From Tatlockia sp. (GTDB taxonomy: Bacteria > Pseudomonadota > Gammaproteobacteria > Legionellales > Legionellaceae), in the NCBI GenBank assembly GCA_013697725.1, contig JACCWI010000026.1:124001-188000 (forward strand): 64,000 nucleotides of DNA. Reading direction: 5' to 3'. Below the pieces are notes generated by a model. The model was given only the letters and a program-made list of their open reading frames with translations, ran no database searches and was not told the DNA's origin. A program made the position numbers and the translations under genes. Below are positions 1-9,461 of this stretch, one piece after another (position 1 is the first letter of the stretch; the number at the start of each line of letters is the position of its first letter).

Positions 1-855
1 GTAAAAATTGCCTCGGCTACGCCAAAGATTTTAGCTTTGAGCAAAGATTTAGCGAATTATCATGCTAAAGAAGACCATTATCATGCTCACTTAAGCATTA
101 AGGCTAAATTGTCGGTTAATGAATTAATTTTAGATGCAAATCGTCAAATTGAGCGTTTAAAGAGTCATTCAGGTTCTTTTTTCCAGGAATCCAAACGTCA
201 ACAAAAAATAGAAGCCTTAGAAATACTGATAAGAGTTATTTCTCAATGGAATAATTTATATCAAAACAAAAGAGCCCGCTATGGTAATTATAATTCAATT
301 ATTTTAGACAGCGAAACTGAGATTTCGCGGGTACTTAACCCTCATCTTGATGAGAATAGCGTTGCTAATCGTGAAATTATTATCAAACGAATTGAACAAT
401 ACGTTTTGGTGAACTTTCCAGATGCTTATCAATCTTTCTTCCGAGAGCAAGGTTCAGTGGCCACTACTTTTCAGCAAGGCTTTGATTTGATGAGACGAAT
501 GAAAACACAAAATGAATTAGATGAGGAAAAATATGCTATCGAAGCAGAATTAACGATTTTAAAAAACAAATTTCTTGGATTTAGAGGCCATTTTACAAAT
601 GATGAGCAACAAATCAAATATCAAAATTCCGTTCAATTACTTTTTGACTTATTCTCAGGTTTGAAAACCAATGTTGTTGAAAAAATCAATAGTAATGTTG
701 AATTGAAATTTTCGCAAAAAGCAAATGGAGCCCGCTGGAAACTTTCTCAGCGAATAATTGATTTTAAAGATAGCGAGAATCTGTTCTTTGAAGAAAAAGG
801 GTTCTTTGGTGACGAATTGGATCATTCAGATCTTAGGCCTATAAATTATTATTGA
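1..855 (+). CDS. Hypothetical protein, 5' end outside window
   Basis: The frame is open from base 1 with no stop before the first possible start (a TTG at 37), so the gene almost certainly begins left of the window and only its C-terminal ~284 residues are visible. The protein is rich in Lys, Glu, Gln and Asn, with long predicted helical stretches (roughly residues 30-75 and 155-225 counted from the TTG) and no membrane segment or signal peptide. It has a short acidic and aromatic end (DELDHSDLRPINYY). I do not recognise a family. A helical, acidic-tailed protein of this kind is common among Legionella hypothetical and secreted proteins, but that is only a similarity of style. Confidence 0.6.
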   Translation, partial: VKIASATPKILALSKDLANYHAKEDHYHAHLSIKAKLSVNELILDANRQIERLKSHSGSFFQESKRQQKIEALEILIRVISQWNNLYQNKRARYGNYNSIILDSETEISRVLNPHLDENSVANREIIIKRIEQYVLVNFPDAYQSFFREQGSVATTFQQGFDLMRRMKTQNELDEEKYAIEAELTILKNKFLGFRGHFTNDEQQIKYQNSVQLLFDLFSGLKTNVVEKINSNVELKFSQKANGARWKLSQRIIDFKDSENLFFEEKGFFGDELDHSDLRPINYY

Positions 856-930
856 ATTTAAATTAATTGAGTGGTTGTGCTTAGCCATCACTCAGATATA
901 CTAAATTTAATTCAACCCTGAGGAATCTTA

Positions 931-1440
931 ATGAATTGGAACGAATTTAAGCAGCTAATTGATTTAATTTCCGCAATTTATTTTGCCAAAGACAAGCCTC
1001 AGCATGATGTTAAATGGCAAGAATTCGAGTCCATAGTTGACAAGCTCTGTGAATTTAATCAATACAAATTAGGTTCAGAAACACCAGGGGTTGATGGCCA
1101 GTCGGATCCGAATAGGGCGAAGAAATTGTATGCTAAGTGCATCCAATATAATTATTATTTTACCCACCCTTGTAATGAGTTTTTAGCTGCTATAGGGCAT
1201 GTAGTGAATAACCTCTTTGGTACCTCTCATGGCTGGGAAAAAAATACATACACCACGAAAAAAAATAGGACTCAGATTGAAAAACCAAAAACTTTAGAGC
1301 CTGAATTAACTGAAAATTCAGTGCAGCAGCCCGTTATTACACTGTCTAACGTGAAATTTTGTTTTTTTAAAGTTAAATCTGAGTCAAGCGGTGCGCAAAA
1401 CACCAATTCACCCCAAAGTTTATTAGATCAAGGCTTATAA
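931..1440 (+). CDS. Hypothetical protein (169 aa)
   Basis: An ATG with a good GAGGA ribosome binding site (920-924) begins a 169-residue soluble protein. The N-terminal ~100 residues look like a compact helical domain with many aromatic residues; the C-terminal third is low in complexity (Lys, Thr, Glu, Ser, Gln) and probably disordered. No membrane segment or known motif is visible. It lies 75 bases after the preceding hypothetical gene on the same strand, with an imperfect hairpin between them. The DNA after it contains remnants of another reading frame, so the area looks like lineage-specific, partly decaying sequence. Confidence 0.55.
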   Translation: MNWNEFKQLIDLISAIYFAKDKPQHDVKWQEFESIVDKLCEFNQYKLGSETPGVDGQSDPNRAKKLYAKCIQYNYYFTHPCNEFLAAIGHVVNNLFGTSHGWEKNTYTTKKNRTQIEKPKTLEPELTENSVQQPVITLSNVKFCFFKVKSESSGAQNTNSPQSLLDQGL

Positions 1441-1947
1441 TGAAAAGAAAGGTATGTGAGAAGCAAGCAATCCAGCTTCTGCAGCGAAAAGACAATCAAT
1501 GACAACTAAAGGTAGATATTTTTAGCCTCGGTCTTAGAATGGGAAATAACAGTCTGGAATAGAATCTTTGATCAATTGAGCGAATTTATTGAAGATATCG
1601 ATGAAATGTATGATTATTATCAATTCGGAAAACGCTTAACTCTACCAAAAGAGGCGCCAGTCAAAAAAGACCTGGTGCTACTGAGTTAGCAGAAAAATTA
1701 ACCTCTGAAATTGAATTTTTTAACTTAGTTTAATATATCGACAATTCGATCCTATATCTAGCTTTAACAAACCGACACTCGCTTTAACTCACTTCATTTT
1801 CAATTTAATAAATCGTCTGCAATCCCTTTAGGCAAGCAGTCTTAAACAGCAAAGTGTTTTATTTTTGATTTAACTCTCAATTGATGGTAAAATTGTTCGC
1901 ATAAGCTGTAAAACTATTATTCAGTCAGATTCTATATAGGAGCTTTT
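1441..1947. other. Intergenic region with an ORF remnant
   Basis: No intact gene lies in these 507 bases. The stretch 1516-1733 holds a frameshifted coding remnant (separate entry). The last ~200 bases are AT-rich and should contain the promoter of the FAD oxidoreductase gene; no convincing -35/-10 pair stands out. Confidence 0.5.
1516..1733 (+). pseudogene. Possible frameshifted ORF remnant
   Basis: One frame is open from about 1516 to a TAG at 1687-1689 and reads like protein (LSEFIEDIDEMYDYYQFGKR). A +1/-1 shift near 1660-1683 moves into a second frame (RPGATELAEKLTSEIEFFN) ending at TAA 1731-1733. There is no start codon or ribosome binding site for either part. The protein-like composition across the shift suggests the C-terminal end of a dead gene. 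Family unknown. Confidence 0.3.
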
Positions 1948-3411
1948 ATGAGTAAATCTAAAACAGAAAAGGAAAATTCCTCAATGGATCTAGAAAATTC
2001 TTCAGCCGAGTCTAATAAAACTAAAACTAAAACTAAAACGATAGCGGTGATAGGAGGTGGCTATTATGGATGTCATACTGCCCTTCAGCTAGCTAAAGCA
2101 GGTCATAAAGTAAAAATTATAGAATCTAAACCTAAAATATTTGCAGGTATATCTGGAAAATTTGCTGCCAGAATACATGGAGGCTCTCATTATCCTCAAG
2201 ATTATGAAACGAGAATTGCTTGTCGACTGGGTTTAGCAGAGTTTGTTGAAGTTTATGGGGATCTAGTAGTTCACTTAAGCCATGCTCATTATGTTTTGGG
2301 TAGTAAAGATGCAGATAATCTACCTCCCAAGGTTAGCGTAGAAGCTTTCAAAGCAGTGGGTGAAGAATGCAATGGTTATAAGCTCATTAACCCCGATGAC
2401 TTTGGTTACACCAATACACTAGTTAGCATGGAAGTAGACGAACCCTGTGCTTATATAGGTGAAAGGCTACGGAATACGTTTATTCGTTTATTAGAAGAGG
2501 CAGGCGTTGAGATTTGTTATAATTTAGAAGTTAGAAGCATAAGAAAACAAGATGAAAAAATGCTGATTAATAACCTGGATCAATTTGATCATGTGGTAAA
2601 CACAACCAGCTTTAAAGCGTTCCAACCTAATTTAAAATTACCTTTTGACTTCAGTTATCGTTATCAACCTTGCGTTGTTTTGATTTATGAAGACCAGGAA
2701 ATTACTGATAAATATTTTTCTTACACTATTATGGATGGCCGCTTTGGCTGCTTAATGCCTCGAGCAGATGGTTCTGAAAAACCTGGTGACAAAAAAAAAT
2801 ACTATTATTACCACGCAAAAGGAACCATTATCAGCACTGAGGATAGCTTTGATAAAGCCAAGCAAAGCTTTTCCAAGGTCAATGATGAGTTTGTTGAAAA
2901 GAATATGAGACCTGAATTTGAAAGTGAAATGGATCGATTTTTTAAAGGTTTTTCATCGCGATTTAAATATTGCGGCTGGGAGGGGGAAATTTTGGCTAAA
3001 GCGAATACAGAGACAGAATTCCGCAATGCCCTAACTTTTAAAGATAACCAGGATATAATTCAAGTTTTTCCTGGAAAAATTAATAATATTTTTGCGGTTG
3101 GCAGGGAAGTTGAAGCTCTTATTACCAATCAAAATATTCTTAGACTAGATAGATTTGCTTATGTAGAAAATGGTGCACTGGATATAGGAATAAAAAAAGG
3201 TTTGTTAAAAGAAGCAAATCGTGATTGTTCAAATTCTTGTTCGCTACAGCCTTACAGCCATTTATTAAGACAATCTAAACCGATACCGATATATAAAAAT
3301 TTAAATTTTAGTTGTACTTTTTTTGATGCTAAGGAAGAACCTCCCTATGATGCATCACTCCAATCTACTACGCCATCGGAAGAATATCTAATAGAAACTT
3401 TTGATTTATAG
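1948..3411 (+). CDS. FAD-dependent oxidoreductase (DAO-like)
   Basis: The 487-residue protein has a classical N-terminal dinucleotide-binding motif at residues 32-60 (VIGGGYYGCHTALQLAKAG, then an acidic residue ending the second strand), as in the D-amino-acid-oxidase/glycine-oxidase superfamily that binds FAD. It is preceded by a polar, Lys/Thr-rich leader of about 30 residues encoded partly by a hexanucleotide repeat (AAAACT x3 plus AAAACG, 2017-2040). The start is supported by AGGAG at 1938-1942. The substrate is not evident. The C-terminal ~80 residues look like a lineage-specific extension with several cysteines. The gene stands alone, with 115 bases to the next gene. Confidence 0.75.
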   Translation: MSKSKTEKENSSMDLENSSAESNKTKTKTKTIAVIGGGYYGCHTALQLAKAGHKVKIIESKPKIFAGISGKFAARIHGGSHYPQDYETRIACRLGLAEFVEVYGDLVVHLSHAHYVLGSKDADNLPPKVSVEAFKAVGEECNGYKLINPDDFGYTNTLVSMEVDEPCAYIGERLRNTFIRLLEEAGVEICYNLEVRSIRKQDEKMLINNLDQFDHVVNTTSFKAFQPNLKLPFDFSYRYQPCVVLIYEDQEITDKYFSYTIMDGRFGCLMPRADGSEKPGDKKKYYYYHAKGTIISTEDSFDKAKQSFSKVNDEFVEKNMRPEFESEMDRFFKGFSSRFKYCGWEGEILAKANTETEFRNALTFKDNQDIIQVFPGKINNIFAVGREVEALITNQNILRLDRFAYVENGALDIGIKKGLLKEANRDCSNSCSLQPYSHLLRQSKPIPIYKNLNFSCTFFDAKEEPPYDASLQSTTPSEEYLIETFDL

Positions 3412-3526
3412 CTATTTAGTGTTTTTGAATAACACTAAATTGTTTAAGGATAGCGAATTGTATAACTTACACTCCTGAGGATCCAAGATTTTCTAGTCTA
3501 TTATACAGAAACGGAATGAGCATAAG

Positions 3527-6046
3527 ATGTCTACAATAAATGAGCAGCTTCACGGAATAAATCTTGATATTTTAGCCCAATTACCTTATTGCATTTTTTG
3601 GAAAGATCGAGAGGGTGTTTTTTTAGGCTGCAATGAAATATTCGCTAAATCAATGGGGTACCCATCTCCGAAAGATATTATAGGTAAAACCGACTACGAC
3701 CTTTCCGTATCCTTTGAAATTATTAATAATTATCGTTCTGATGACCAAAAAATTATTGAATCTAATCAAGCAAAAATTAATTTAGAAGAAGATCAAATCT
3801 TGCCCGATGGTAGAAAAATTGTATTGTTAACCTCAAAAGTTCCTTTGCTAAATAACGACGGTGAGATAGTTGGTATTTTAGGGAGTTACATAGATATCAC
3901 CGAGCGAAAAAAAAGGGAACAAACTCTTAAAGATGATAAGAAAAAAGCCGAAGATGAAAATAAAACTAAAACTAAATTTATTGCTGATATTTTAGAGCAA
4001 TTACCTTCTTATATCTTTTGGAAAGATAAAAATTGTGTCTATTTAGGCTGCAATGAACTCTTTGCTAAATCTGCAGGACTTAGTTCTTCTAAAGAAATCA
4101 TTGGAAAAACTGACTTTGATCTAGTGTGGAAAGAGCAGGGCGCTTTCTACCGAGCCGATGATCTGGACGTAATAGATAATCAAATTCCTAAACTTAACAT
4201 TGAAGAACCACAAACAAATAGTGAAGGTCAACGAATTGACTTATTAACTTCCAAAGTGCCTCTTTTTGATGATCAGGGAGAGGTGGTGGGAATTTTAGGC
4301 ATCTATGTTGATATTACAGCACGTAAGGAAATGGAAGAGGATTTACGTCAGGCCAAGGTTGCCGCCGAAGTCGCAAACCGCGCAAAGTCTGATTTCATCG
4401 CTAATATGAGCCATGACATTCGTACTCCTTTAACTGGAATCATTGGCATGACCCAGGAAATATTTAACGTCGTTGATGACATTCGGCCCGTTTTAGAACA
4501 AGTTGATAGTTCGGACAAATCTCAAGCTCAAGATCAATATTTACCTTTATTGAAGCAAGTGGTTAATACCATTCAAGAAGATAGTCAGCTTTTAATGGGT
4601 GCAACAGATGAATTACTCGAACTTTGTAATGAAATTTTAGAAACTATGAGTTTAGAGTCAGGCCATCGTCTAGCCGAGGCAGAATCTTTTAATCTGCATG
4701 AATTAATCAGACATAATATCGCATTATTACAACCTGTTGCCTTTCACCGAAAATTATCATTATCTTTAGAAATTGACCAGTCAGTTCCAGTCTATTTTAC
4801 CGGCTTGCGGCGCTACCTGGACCGCAGCCTACTCAATCTTTTATCCAATGCCTTAAAATTCACTGAAAAAGGATTTGTAAAGATTAAACTACAATTGTTG
4901 GGTGAGGCTGATGCAATTTACAATACGGGTGATGAGATTAACCTTGAAATTTCAGTGGAAGACAGTGGGATAGGTATACCCCAGGATAAATTTGAAACAA
5001 TTTTTGAACATTTTTCCCGCCTGACTCCTTCCTATCAAGGCCTATATAAAGGAGCTGGCTTAGGCCTTTATACCGTTAAGCGTTACATTGAAGGTATGCA
5101 TGCCACAATTGCGGTCGAATCTGAGCTTGGTCTTGGTACCCGCTTTATTATTAATTTACCCCTGACTGTATCTGATCATTCTGATCGAGAACGCATGCCA
5201 TTACGTACTGAAATGAATAATTTACATCCTGGTTCGAGTTCGGGTGAAGTGAAGATTCACCCAGGCGCTTCAATTTTAGTAGTCGAAGATAATTTGCTAG
5301 CTGCTAAAACAGTACAAACCTATTTAAACCGTTTAAATTGCGTTTGTCATCACGCTGAAAATGCGACGCAGGCTTTATCTATGGTACAAACTAATGATTA
5401 TAATTTAATTTTAATGGATATTGGTTTAGGAACTGGCATGGATGGAATCGAAACCACTAGACAGATTCGTGCCTTAAAAAATCCAAAAACTGTTGAGGTA
5501 CCAATTATTGCACTCACAGGTCATGCGAATGATCGCATAAAAAAAATGGATTCTATAGCGGCGGGTATGCAAGAAGTTTTATCAAAACCCTTACAGCAAT
5601 CTAAGTTAGAAAGCCTTTTGCAACACTATGTGTTTAAACAAAAACAAGAAATACCAATGCCTGATTCTGAAATTCTAAGCTCAGATCTTATTGATCAACA
5701 ACAAATTATCAATTGGGAGGCTTGTCTTGCGCAAGTGAATAATGATGAAAAGTTGTTCAAAGAGCTGATTGAAATCATCGGTATTGATCTTAAAATGAGC
5801 CAAAAAACGTTGGCTAAAGCTTTAGAGATTCATGATAATGACAGTCTGCGTAATGAATTACATCGAGTTCGCGGTGGCATCTGTTACCTTACCTTGCCTC
5901 AACTTGATAAAACATTAGCTGATTTTCATGAAGCAGTAAAAACAAATCCGCAGGATCATGTTAAAATGGAACTTTGCTATATGCAATTACAAGAAGCAAT
6001 GCAAGCCTTTTGGCGAGCTGTTGAATTAAAAAGTTATGAACCTTAA
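3527..6046 (+). CDS. Hybrid sensor histidine kinase with two PAS domains
   Basis: An 839-residue soluble hybrid kinase with no transmembrane segments, so a cytoplasmic signal is likely. Order: PAS 1 (~12-130) and PAS 2 (~150-270), clearly a tandem duplication (both share ILxQLPxxIFWKD and the LGCNExFAKS motif); HisKA dimerisation domain with phospho-acceptor His296 in SHDIRTPLTG; HATPase with N box (LLNLLSNALKFTEKG), G1 (DSGIGIP) and G2 (GAGLGLYTVK); a receiver domain with phospho-acceptor Asp631 (LILMDIGLG) and the conserved Lys in SKPL; and a C-terminal HPt domain with His779 (HRVRGG). A complete internal phosphorelay is therefore present. No cognate response regulator is adjacent. The signal is unknown. 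Confidence 0.9.
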   Translation: MSTINEQLHGINLDILAQLPYCIFWKDREGVFLGCNEIFAKSMGYPSPKDIIGKTDYDLSVSFEIINNYRSDDQKIIESNQAKINLEEDQILPDGRKIVLLTSKVPLLNNDGEIVGILGSYIDITERKKREQTLKDDKKKAEDENKTKTKFIADILEQLPSYIFWKDKNCVYLGCNELFAKSAGLSSSKEIIGKTDFDLVWKEQGAFYRADDLDVIDNQIPKLNIEEPQTNSEGQRIDLLTSKVPLFDDQGEVVGILGIYVDITARKEMEEDLRQAKVAAEVANRAKSDFIANMSHDIRTPLTGIIGMTQEIFNVVDDIRPVLEQVDSSDKSQAQDQYLPLLKQVVNTIQEDSQLLMGATDELLELCNEILETMSLESGHRLAEAESFNLHELIRHNIALLQPVAFHRKLSLSLEIDQSVPVYFTGLRRYLDRSLLNLLSNALKFTEKGFVKIKLQLLGEADAIYNTGDEINLEISVEDSGIGIPQDKFETIFEHFSRLTPSYQGLYKGAGLGLYTVKRYIEGMHATIAVESELGLGTRFIINLPLTVSDHSDRERMPLRTEMNNLHPGSSSGEVKIHPGASILVVEDNLLAAKTVQTYLNRLNCVCHHAENATQALSMVQTNDYNLILMDIGLGTGMDGIETTRQIRALKNPKTVEVPIIALTGHANDRIKKMDSIAAGMQEVLSKPLQQSKLESLLQHYVFKQKQEIPMPDSEILSSDLIDQQQIINWEACLAQVNNDEKLFKELIEIIGIDLKMSQKTLAKALEIHDNDSLRNELHRVRGGICYLTLPQLDKTLADFHEAVKTNPQDHVKMELCYMQLQEAMQAFWRAVELKSYEP

Positions 6047-6150
6047 TTTATCTCTTAACTTAGGTTTAAGCCTTTGTAATATCGCAAATCAAAAGCCTAT
6101 AAATAGTTTTAGTCATTAAGTCCTGGATATTAAATTTTCCATATTACGCT

Positions 6151-6633
6151 TTAGAAGCCAAGATTAACTGAGTAAGGCATACCTCTTTCTTCTGTTAAAT
6201 TACGAAGAACTAATTGAATTGCCAAAAACGAAAAGCTTCTACCCGTTAAAAAACGTCTTAATGTTGATTTAGCCCGTTCATTCTGTTTGCCCTGAAAATT
6301 TTCGAATTTTTTTCTAGCTTCTTGCAGAGCCCGTAAAGATTCATCTTCAATTGATGACAAAGCTTGGTTGATAATCTTTTCGGTGATTCCTTTCTGCTCC
6401 AGTGCGTTTTTTATAAAGGAATCTCCTTTATGGCTAAAACGCTGCGTTAAATTTGTAGCTATGCGCAGATCATTTATTAATTTTAATTTTTTTAAATGAG
6501 CCATAGATTGGTCAATCTGAGATTCTAAATTAATTTGTCCTTTAAAATCATCAACAAGCTGTGCTCTTAATTGTTTTTCGCTGAAACTGCGTTCAGACAA
6601 ATATTGAATAGCCGCATCAATTATAAAATCCAT
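6151..6633 (-). CDS. RecX-family regulatory protein
   Basis: A 160-residue, highly helical, basic protein whose pattern fits RecX: an N-terminal helix followed by FSEKQLRAQL, a middle repeat with LKKLKLINDLRIATNLTQRF and the KGI/IINQAL signature, and a C-terminal RRFLTGRSFSFLAIQLVL repeat. RecX proteins are three-helix-repeat modulators that bind RecA filaments and inhibit strand exchange. It is not next to recA here, unlike in many bacteria. The length matches the family (about 150 residues). I infer function from pattern only; a divergent paralogue with another target is possible. Confidence 0.7.
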   Translation of the reverse strand: MDFIIDAAIQYLSERSFSEKQLRAQLVDDFKGQINLESQIDQSMAHLKKLKLINDLRIATNLTQRFSHKGDSFIKNALEQKGITEKIINQALSSIEDESLRALQEARKKFENFQGKQNERAKSTLRRFLTGRSFSFLAIQLVLRNLTEERGMPYSVNLGF

Positions 6634-7205
6634 GTTGTACTACCTCCAAACATAAGTGAGTAAACAAATAACATTGACTTAAGATCATCTCTGATCTTTA
6701 TAGCTTTATCTCCGTGAACTTCATCTGCTGGGGATTATATTGGATTGTTTATAGAAAAAGCATTAGGTCATAATAGTATAAAGACCTAAGAAATCTCTTG
6801 TTTGCTCTTCTGCCTCAATTTAGCATGTGATAATAGGAAAATATTAAGATACAATGAAAACTAAGCAAATTAACCATCCTTTTGTGTACAACTTAGCAAC
6901 ATGATGTTATTATTTATACCTCTCTTGGTTTTGCCTAGATGACAATTTAATTAAAACTCAACAGGGAAGAGCGGTATTAGAATAAAGCGTCTCATGAGAA
7001 TTCAAAAGCACGCACTCTCTACCTCATTAGAACAGTTAAAGGTTTAAGCCTGGCTGATCTTGCAATAATAGATTTGAGAAAAATCCCCAAATTAACCTAG
7101 AAATTTTATTCTTTTTTTTGAATTGATTGCTTAAAAACAAATCTTACGCCTTTTTAGCGAAGATATATTTAATCTAATACCTGAGGTATTAGAAAAGGAA
7201 CCTAG
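6634..7205. other. Long AT-rich intergenic region
   Basis: This 572-base gap separates divergent genes (RecX-like on the minus strand, RNA helicase on the plus strand). No ORF of convincing quality is present. It must hold both promoters. The only structured element I see is the perfect palindrome at 7174-7192, described separately. Confidence 0.5.
7174..7192. promoter_or_regulatory. 19-bp perfect palindrome upstream of helicase start
   Basis: CTAATACCT and AGGTATTAG flank a single central G, giving a perfect 9+1+9 palindrome that ends 13 bases before the ATG and directly abuts the AAGGA ribosome binding site (7195-7199). As DNA it could be an operator; as RNA it would form a hairpin next to the Shine-Dalgarno and could control translation, for example by temperature or by the helicase itself. 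The structure is certain; its role is inference. Confidence 0.5.
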
Positions 7206-8402
7206 ATGAATTTTGAAGAATTAAACCTAGCACAACCCTTAATCCAGGCTGTTCATGAACAAGGCTATGAGAATCCTACCCCTATTCAGCAGAAAGCTAT
7301 TCCAATAATTTTAAGAGGTACAGATTTATTAGCTTCAGCCCAAACTGGTACTGGTAAAACAGGGGCTTTTGTTTTGCCACTTTTACAGCGATTAATGGAT
7401 AAAAGGGCAAAATCCAATCATGCATTTGTTTTAATTCTCACCCCAACTCGTGAGTTAGCAGCCCAAGTCCAAGCCAACGTGATGCAATATAGTAAATATC
7501 TCAAACTTCGATCGGCTGTAGTTTACGGCGGTGTTAAAATTAATCCTCAAATGATGATCTTGCGTTCAGGAGTTGAAATTTTAGTGGCGACACCTGGTCG
7601 TTTACTCGATCTCTATAATCAAAAAGCAATTAACTTTGATCAAATTGAAACTTTGGTTTTAGATGAAGCTGATAGAATGTTAGATATGGGCTTTATTCAT
7701 GATATCAAACGAATTATCTCTCTCCTGCCTCGAACTCGACAAAGTTTATTATTTTCTGCTACATTTTCCGATGAAATTCGCCGATTATCGCAGCAATTTC
7801 TTACTAATCCACTTGAAGTTTCAGTTGCTCCCCCTAATGAAACCGCAGCGCAGGTGACCCAAATTGTACATCCGGTCGACAAGGTTCGCAAAACTGCCTT
7901 GCTTTGCCATTTAATACATAAAGATAACTGGCAACAGGCATTGGTATTCTCACGCACTAAACATGGCGCAAACAAATTAGTTAAGGGTTTACTCTCAGCA
8001 AATGTTTCTGCTTTAGCAATTCATGGCAATAAAAGTCAATCACAACGCCTCAAAGCACTGAGTGATTTCAAAGCAGGTAAGGTACAAATTTTAGTAGCAA
8101 CTGACATTGCAGCACGGGGAATTGATATCAAACAATTACCTTTGGTGGTAAATTTTGATTTACCCCAGGTCCCTCATGATTATGTGCATCGCATTGGTCG
8201 CACAGGTCGAGCAGGAGAGGCTGGTCTAGCTATATCTTTAGTTTCAGCTGACGAAGCTCGACAATTACATGATATTGAAAAAGTCATTAATACCCGTTTA
8301 AAACGGGTAGAAATCGATGATTTTGAACCGGATCACCAAGTACCCGTTAGTCAGAATCAAAGCAAGCCCTCATCAAACCCAGGTCGACGAAAAAGAAATT
8401 GA
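7206..8402 (+). CDS. rhlE: DEAD-box ATP-dependent RNA helicase, RhlE type
   Basis: A 398-residue protein with all canonical DEAD-box motifs: Q motif (YENPTPIQ, ~21-28), Walker A AQTGTGKT (45-52), PTRELA (Ia), TPGRL (Ib), DEAD (153-156), SAT (184-186), and in the second RecA-like domain the [11 protein letters not shown] and [10 protein letters not shown] motifs. The tail is short, basic and Ser/Pro/Gln/Asn-rich, ending RRKRN, typical of RhlE-like enzymes that remodel RNA in ribosome assembly or mRNA decay. The ATG follows AAGGA (7195-7199). The class is certain; RhlE rather than another subfamily is a judgement from overall similarity. Confidence 0.88.
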   Translation: MNFEELNLAQPLIQAVHEQGYENPTPIQQKAIPIILRGTDLLASAQTGTGKTGAFVLPLLQRLMDKRAKSNHAFVLILTPTRELAAQVQANVMQYSKYLKLRSAVVYGGVKINPQMMILRSGVEILVATPGRLLDLYNQKAINFDQIETLVLDEADRMLDMGFIHDIKRIISLLPRTRQSLLFSATFSDEIRRLSQQFLTNPLEVSVAPPNETAAQVTQIVHPVDKVRKTALLCHLIHKDNWQQALVFSRTKHGANKLVKGLLSANVSALAIHGNKSQSQRLKALSDFKAGKVQILVATDIAARGIDIKQLPLVVNFDLPQVPHDYVHRIGRTGRAGEAGLAISLVSADEARQLHDIEKVINTRLKRVEIDDFEPDHQVPVSQNQSKPSSNPGRRKRN

Positions 8403-8736
8403 AATAGATAAGTTAAACCATTTCTTAGATCCTGTTAAGCTACAAATATCAAATTACCGTGATTTATTCGCGGTAATTTATCCCCTATCTCTTATCACCC
8501 CAAACCCACTTTCTGGCCTTGTCTCCGAGTATCTGTAAATTGACCTGCTTAGGGTAATGAAATTAATAAACATTACAGTACCTACGTACTCGTCTTGTCC
8601 AAGGTACCCAGTCTTTAAGGTCTGATTAGAATTTAACTTGAGCAAAGATATCCTTGTTGACTAAGTCTCAAGTCTTGTTTGCTCTCTTAAAACCATGCTA
8701 GCCTCGCCAAGCTTACTATTGACAAGGACTAAGACG
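8403..8736. other. Intergenic region before the split gene
   Basis: Apart from the hairpin at 8451-8480 these 334 bases hold no recognisable gene. They should contain the promoter of the large gene that starts at 8737. Confidence 0.5.
8451..8480 (+). terminator. Hairpin after helicase gene
   Basis: AAATTACCG and CGGTAATTT form a 9-bp inverted repeat 48 bases after the helicase stop. No uridine run follows, so termination efficiency is uncertain. Confidence 0.45.
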
Positions 8737-9414
8737 ATGTTAAGTTTTTTTAAAGCGCAAGAAACCATAGCGACTGAGCTCACTGGAGAAATTATTAATC
8801 TAAGCAATATAATCTCTTTTTTAACTGACTTTTTAAAAAGCCATCCTCAATATTCTTTAGATGAAGAGTTGCAATCATTAAATACTGACCTCTTTACAAG
8901 CAATGCAATTTTAAATTCTCAAAGCGCAATAAAGATGCAGAAAAAGTTATTATTGCAACAAATTACAGTCATTAGAAAAAAAATTGCTAACTTTTTTAAA
9001 ATCCTGTTAGAGGCTGTTCAATTTCAATCCCCAGCTTTAGAAATTAATCTCGAATTATTAAATACAAAATTTTTAAATTCCAACCCGGATTTTCTGGATG
9101 CCAGTGAAATTTTAATAGGTTTACTTGATGATAAGCTTAAAGAGAATGGTCATATCTTAAAACATGAATTAATAAAAAACAGAAATGAAATAGAGCGCCT
9201 GGCACAATTGTTTCTAGGCAAGCCATCTATTGGCCTATCTCATAATGAGCTCTTGGAGTCCATGATTGAAAATTTTGCCAATAAAGCAACAAGTGGAATT
9301 ATAAATGCAGAATTAAATTTAGATCTTTGCAAGCGGTATCAACAAGCACTTGAAAATTTTAATGAAGCAAATTACGGAATGCTTAATAATTTAGTTAGCT
9401 TACAAAAATTTATT

Positions 9415-9420
9415 ATCGAT
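9415..9420. repeat. Target-site duplication, left copy
   Basis: ATCGAT lies directly before the left inverted repeat and matches 15952-15957. The sequence is itself palindromic. Confidence 0.85.
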
Positions 9421-9456
9421 GGGTTTTACCGCATATCCAGCCCAAACTGGCAATGA
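9421..9456. repeat. Tn3 terminal inverted repeat, left (IRL)
   Basis: This 36-bp end begins GGGTTTTACC and ends GGCAATGA. It matches the reverse complement of 15916-15951 at 35 of 36 positions and starts with the G-run common to Tn3 ends. Confidence 0.9.
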
Positions 9457-9461
9457 GATAG

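Larger units (their letters stand above)
8737..9456 (+). pseudogene. 5' part of hypothetical gene interrupted by Tn3 insertion
   Basis: The best start is the ATG at 8737, eight bases after AAGGA (8724-8728); an upstream in-frame ATG at 8695 has no ribosome binding site. Host coding sequence runs to 9420 (228 codons), after which the frame enters the transposon terminal repeat and stops at 9454-9456. Joining 8737-9420 to 15958-17670 with one copy of the 6-bp target duplication restores a continuous 798-residue frame (...FIID-ALIES...). The protein is soluble, helical and Leu/Asn/Lys-rich with no recognised domain. If the left part is still made, it is a truncated ~240-residue product with 11 foreign residues at its end. 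Confidence 0.8.

Noticed and set aside
2017..2040. Hexanucleotide repeat AAAACT in the FAD oxidoreductase gene as a phase-variation switch
   Set aside because: The unit is six bases, so gain or loss keeps the frame and only lengthens a Lys-Thr leader.
8317..8538. 73-codon ORF overlapping the 3' end of the RNA helicase gene
   Set aside because: It shares its first 86 bases with the helicase in another frame, has no ribosome binding site, and runs through the terminator hairpin.
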